From assembly GCA_003255025.1 (NCBI GenBank), contig QANY01008782.1, forward strand, positions 686,659-750,658: 64,000 nt of DNA, in the 5' to 3' direction. Made by a program: the position numbers and the translations under genes. Below are positions 60,186-64,000 of the stretch, piece after piece. The notes beneath the pieces are model-generated. The model ran no database searches and was not told the origin of the DNA. It worked only from the letters and a program-made list of their open reading frames with translations. Position 1 is the first letter of the stretch, and every line of letters starts with the position of its first letter. Source of the DNA: Datisca glomerata (Eukaryota > Streptophyta > Magnoliopsida > Cucurbitales > Datiscaceae).

Positions 60186-61705
60186 GATTTAGGAAGTAAA
60201 TGCTTAATCATTTAGGAAGTATGATGCATGATGCAAATACTTAAATATTTAAAAATCCAATAAAAAATATTTCTTCCATGATGTTACGATCAACAATGAT
60301 AGCTTGTCTCATCTAAGAACAACGTCCAAGCTATCTCCTATCACATCGAGACTTCTATCATTTGGTTAACGCTTCTTAAGATGACACTATATCTAGCTTA
60401 ACCAATCGCCAATAGTTTTGGCCAACTTAACCCCATTGGCTAACGCCATATGAGAGATTCTAACGTGCTTCGGTCTAAGCGTTTAACCAACGCATCGACT
60501 TTAAAGGTTTCCATGAACTAACAGTCCGTCTAGGGACAATCCTGCCTCACCACTTTCTTTACAAGCTTTAGCTTCTTAAGCAATTCGATGACTCAAAGTG
60601 GAACGATTTTCAAGTTTCTTCCCCCAAAAGAAAGGATCGTTAGGGCGAATCTAAACAATTTCTCGTGCCACGATCAAGTTTGCGTTGGAGATCTTGAGAA
60701 CGTTTCAATGTAAACAACCATCCCACTTAGCTTTTGGAAAAATAGATTTTTTGTTGATTTTTTTCAAACATTATAACTATTTATTAATTTAGAAAAAATA
60801 AGCTAATTTTTTTTAAACTTTTTGTAAAATTTTAAATCTCAATCTTAAATTTATAACTTTTATAATATTCACATTGTATTTAAATTATAACCTATTATAA
60901 ATTAAACTACAATTATGCATGTACATGCTATATGGCATTATGATATTGACATATCTCTATTTTTATATGACATGTTATACGATGATGCGAGATTAATAAT
61001 AAATCATCTATTCAAAATTAACCTTCCTATTGTCTTATTTTTCTAATTACAACTCATAAAAGATTAATAAATAAATTATAATTAATTTAAATACTAGTCT
61101 TTATGGTGTCTGTTATTGTCTCATTGTCCTTCAGGAAGTACAACCAAATTTTGTAACCCTTTATAATTGTGTCGTCCTACTTTAAATTTTGATCAAAACC
61201 TTTTAATTAAGGAAAATTATTTTTATAATTAAATAATCCCTTCAAAATCTTTTTAAAATTTAAAATTCAAAAGATAAAAAGATAAATGGATAATTATCTT
61301 TTAAATTCAAAATTCAAAAGATAAAATAGATAAAAAGGTCAATTATGCTTTTGAATTCAAAATCCAAAAATAAAAGGATAAAATAGATAATTATTTTTTA
61401 AAATCAAAATTTCAAAACATAAAATAGATAAAATGGAGGATAATTATCTTTTAAATATCTTAAACCATATCTTTTGAACTTTAATTATCTTTTATCCGTT
61501 TAAAATCTAAAATTCAAAATTCAAAATTTTAAAGATAAAAGATGAGATTAGGATTTTTGCGAAACATCATAGCGCCCTACGTGGTGACTAGTGTTTCCTA
61601 AACCCTAATTGTTATCACTTAAGGTATCACAAATCCTAGTCACCATGTAGGGCGCTGCAGCAGACAACAGGAGGAGGTTCGGCACGACGGTGGGCGACGG
61701 TAGGT
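60186..61705 (-). other. Copia untranslated leader (minus), arm 3
   Basis: Colinear with arm 1 through the AAAAGATAAAATAGATAA region and the GC island (CGACGGTGGGCGACGG, about 61685), after which similarity ends. No PBS or 5' LTR beyond it. Confidence 0.72.
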
Positions 61706-64000
61706 TCAAGTACGTTACTTCTACTTCTACAGAACTTATAGATTTAACTAATAAAATCATTGTTTCTTAATTCATTAATATTTATTGATGTGTTTTAATT
61801 GGAGCATATTGACAAATTTGAGTTTTTGACAAGTATTCAGCTTCAATATGTTTTTTTATGATAAGTGAGGTCAGTTAAATGGTTTAGGTTATTCTACTAT
61901 TTTCTTAGAGAATGAACGATAGTAGCTGTAACTTTTCATTCTGGTTTATTGATGTAACTTCAACAAAAAGAAGGATATGGCATTCTTATCATATTTTCTC
62001 TTTCCTCTCATTTCATTTGATCTCACATCCTATATCTCTCCTCTGTGAATTAACAGGGAAGATAATATAGGATTTCTTGATACATTTAGCCCGTGTTCAT
62101 GTACATATCCCTATCATAATAAGAAAACAGTCACACTATGATCAAGTTATGGTTTATTAATGAGGGTTCAGAAGAAATCTTGCTTACTTTCTGAAAACGA
62201 GATTGATGTAATTCGTAATCTAGGTGATAATTACATGATTATATCACCACCTACATATCTAAAACTAATAATTCATGGAGTATTGAGTTTTTAGTACTCT
62301 TACATATTATTTATTGGCTTAATTACATATAGGACCAAAAGTTTTATATATTAATTAGATGATATCAGAGAAAATGGTCTATATACATTTTGGTTGACAA
62401 ACAGATTATACTCATTTTATTTTGTAAATTTTGAACAATCTCTCGTTTAATTATTTGTATATTTGTTTCAAAAAAATATTAATACATTGCAAGTAAAATT
62501 GATTTTTCCTTTTGACGTAGAAAAAAAGTAATAGATTTAATTTGATTATTAGTAGAGTTAATAAAATAGTTAAAATACATGTTTGGTTTATTCTATAAAT
62601 AATATCACTCTTGAAAAACTACAATCTTTACCAACAATCTCCTTAAGTAGGGATATTATCGTTTAGTTTGTGTTTATTTTCCCCAATTTCCCTTGATGAA
62701 TGAGGGTCATTCTTTGATTAGCTTTTATTTGATTTCATATTTTAATTAGTTATTATTTCCGTAATGAATAAACTTTCTGGTTTGCTTTAAAACTCTTTTA
62801 ACTTTTCTAACTCTTTATGTATAATGTATAAGACATAATTCATATATATATATATATAACAATGATAGAAAGCATGATAGTGATATACTTTAATCATGTA
62901 TTTGATTTCACATCATAAGACTAAAATTTTATGATCCAATAGTTCTATGACATTAAAATTAAGTATACAACACACACCTCATCTGAACCAACCATTCCAA
63001 TAAGTTAAATGGAATGATACTGTATTTACTTTCATTATTTTTTAATTGACACTTAATTAAATAAATGATTATTCCAAAATTTTGGTAAAACTCAACAAAG
63101 AAACAAGTAAGAATAAATTATAATTCATCAAAGATAGTTATCAAAATATTTAATTGGTATCCAATGAAAATCATAATTTTCTTAAAGAAATTGTGATTTG
63201 GAATGTTATTATTTAATATCTCAAAATTTTATAAGAAGGAGCCATAAAAATAAATTCAAGTAAACTTTGATTGTGTAAACCTTCAATGAATACATATATG
63301 CTATTAAAAGAGAAACTTAGACATAAGTATTTAATCAATTGCCGTAAGTATTCTTTTATTTATTTTTATTTCTCCTTCTTCGCATATTGCCAAGTTCCTT
63401 CAATATACAAGTACATGGAGTGTATTTTTTTAATCAACATCTCAATCAACTATAATAGATTTTGAATTTCATCCAAGAATAAAAATCAATTGCATAAGTT
63501 CTTGTCTAATAATACACAAATATGATTATGACATTCGCAAAGTTATGAGCCACATGTATTTTTCTTTTAAATATGAAAAGATTATCTATCGATATAATAT
63601 TAAATAATCAATTAATTATAAATCAAAAATAACTTTCATACTTGAAAATATGAAAATATATGAACTATAATCATATATCATGCGTGATATATGTTGATTA
63701 AAAGATTACTTTTGAAAAGCTTTGATGTTAGAAATAATAGAATAATTCTATTATTATTTTTATTCACATCCACATATGATTTATATGAACATATTTAACT
63801 TCAAAGAATGTATATGAAATAAATAGCTTCTTATTTTACAAATACATACTCCTGATAAGATGTTTTCAAAAGATAATTTTTTTAATATCTCTACAAAAAG
63901 AAGAAATAGAAATTAGGCATATTATAATTTAACCAAACTCCACATAGATTTTCTACTTTATATATATTGTACACATGAGAAAATGCTCTAAAAAGTCAAC
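61706..64000. other. Intergenic, AT-rich, no gene recognised
   Basis: Includes the dispersed block TAATAGATTTAATTTGATTA with TAGAGTTAATAAAATAG (62530-62575), a TA microsatellite (about 62838-62858) and otherwise featureless AT-rich DNA on both strands. Confidence 0.55.

Noticed and set aside
53262..61705. Three independent Copia insertions
   Set aside because: The identical break codon in gag and identical LTR borders are better explained by one nested insertion plus recombination or duplication.

Overview
The window reads as plant nuclear DNA, most likely from a eudicot. It is AT-rich, has one host gene with GT-AG introns, and is otherwise packed with nested plant transposable elements: Copia LTR elements, MULE, hAT, CACTA and an endogenous caulimovirid. 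Two single N bases (10362, 59270) indicate a draft assembly. Only the first gene looks functional. Almost every transposon or viral reading frame is broken by stops, frameshifts or deletions. The species cannot be named from the sequence.

Layout. 1-4498 (minus): the 5' two thirds of a Rav1/DmX-like WD40 gene (V-ATPase assembly factor family), running off the left edge. About 4600-6830: a non-autonomous element carrying a decayed plant-mobile-domain (PMD) gene, starting roughly 100 bp upstream of the host ATG. 7098-10659: a MULE with long terminal inverted repeats and a perfect 9-bp target duplication, holding a GRF zinc-finger gene and the C-terminal end of a MudrA transposase. 13.3-13.8 kb: the 3' end of a small Copia element. 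14858-15758: a hAT-type element with a perfect 8-bp target duplication and two local tandem duplications.

18025-37432: a Ty1-Copia element with LTRs of about 2.2 kb. Its 5' LTR is split by a 9.2 kb block (19797-28991) made of two head-to-head, inverted, decayed copies of a Caulimoviridae-type pararetrovirus. The right copy carries, between RNase H and a downstream ORF, a block that reads as an AlkB-type 2-oxoglutarate/Fe(II) dioxygenase with every expected metal- and 2OG-binding residue. The left copy lacks it. This is the most unusual signal in the window.

39.9-43 kb: two hAT-like elements with TAGGGGTG ends. 44.0-49.2 kb: a DUF1985-type gene preceded by a palindromic minisatellite, cut by a solo LTR fragment, which is cut by a CACTA element, followed by an orphan ORF fragment. 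49.2-61.7 kb: a rearranged cluster of one Copia family. A plus-strand LTR followed by minus-strand gag occurs twice, and two leader/gag segments meet head to head in a large inverted repeat. 61.7-64 kb: AT-rich sequence without a recognisable gene.

The only co-operating gene sets visible are the dead gag-pol and viral modules within each element. The host gene is independent of them, although transposons sit directly at its promoter.
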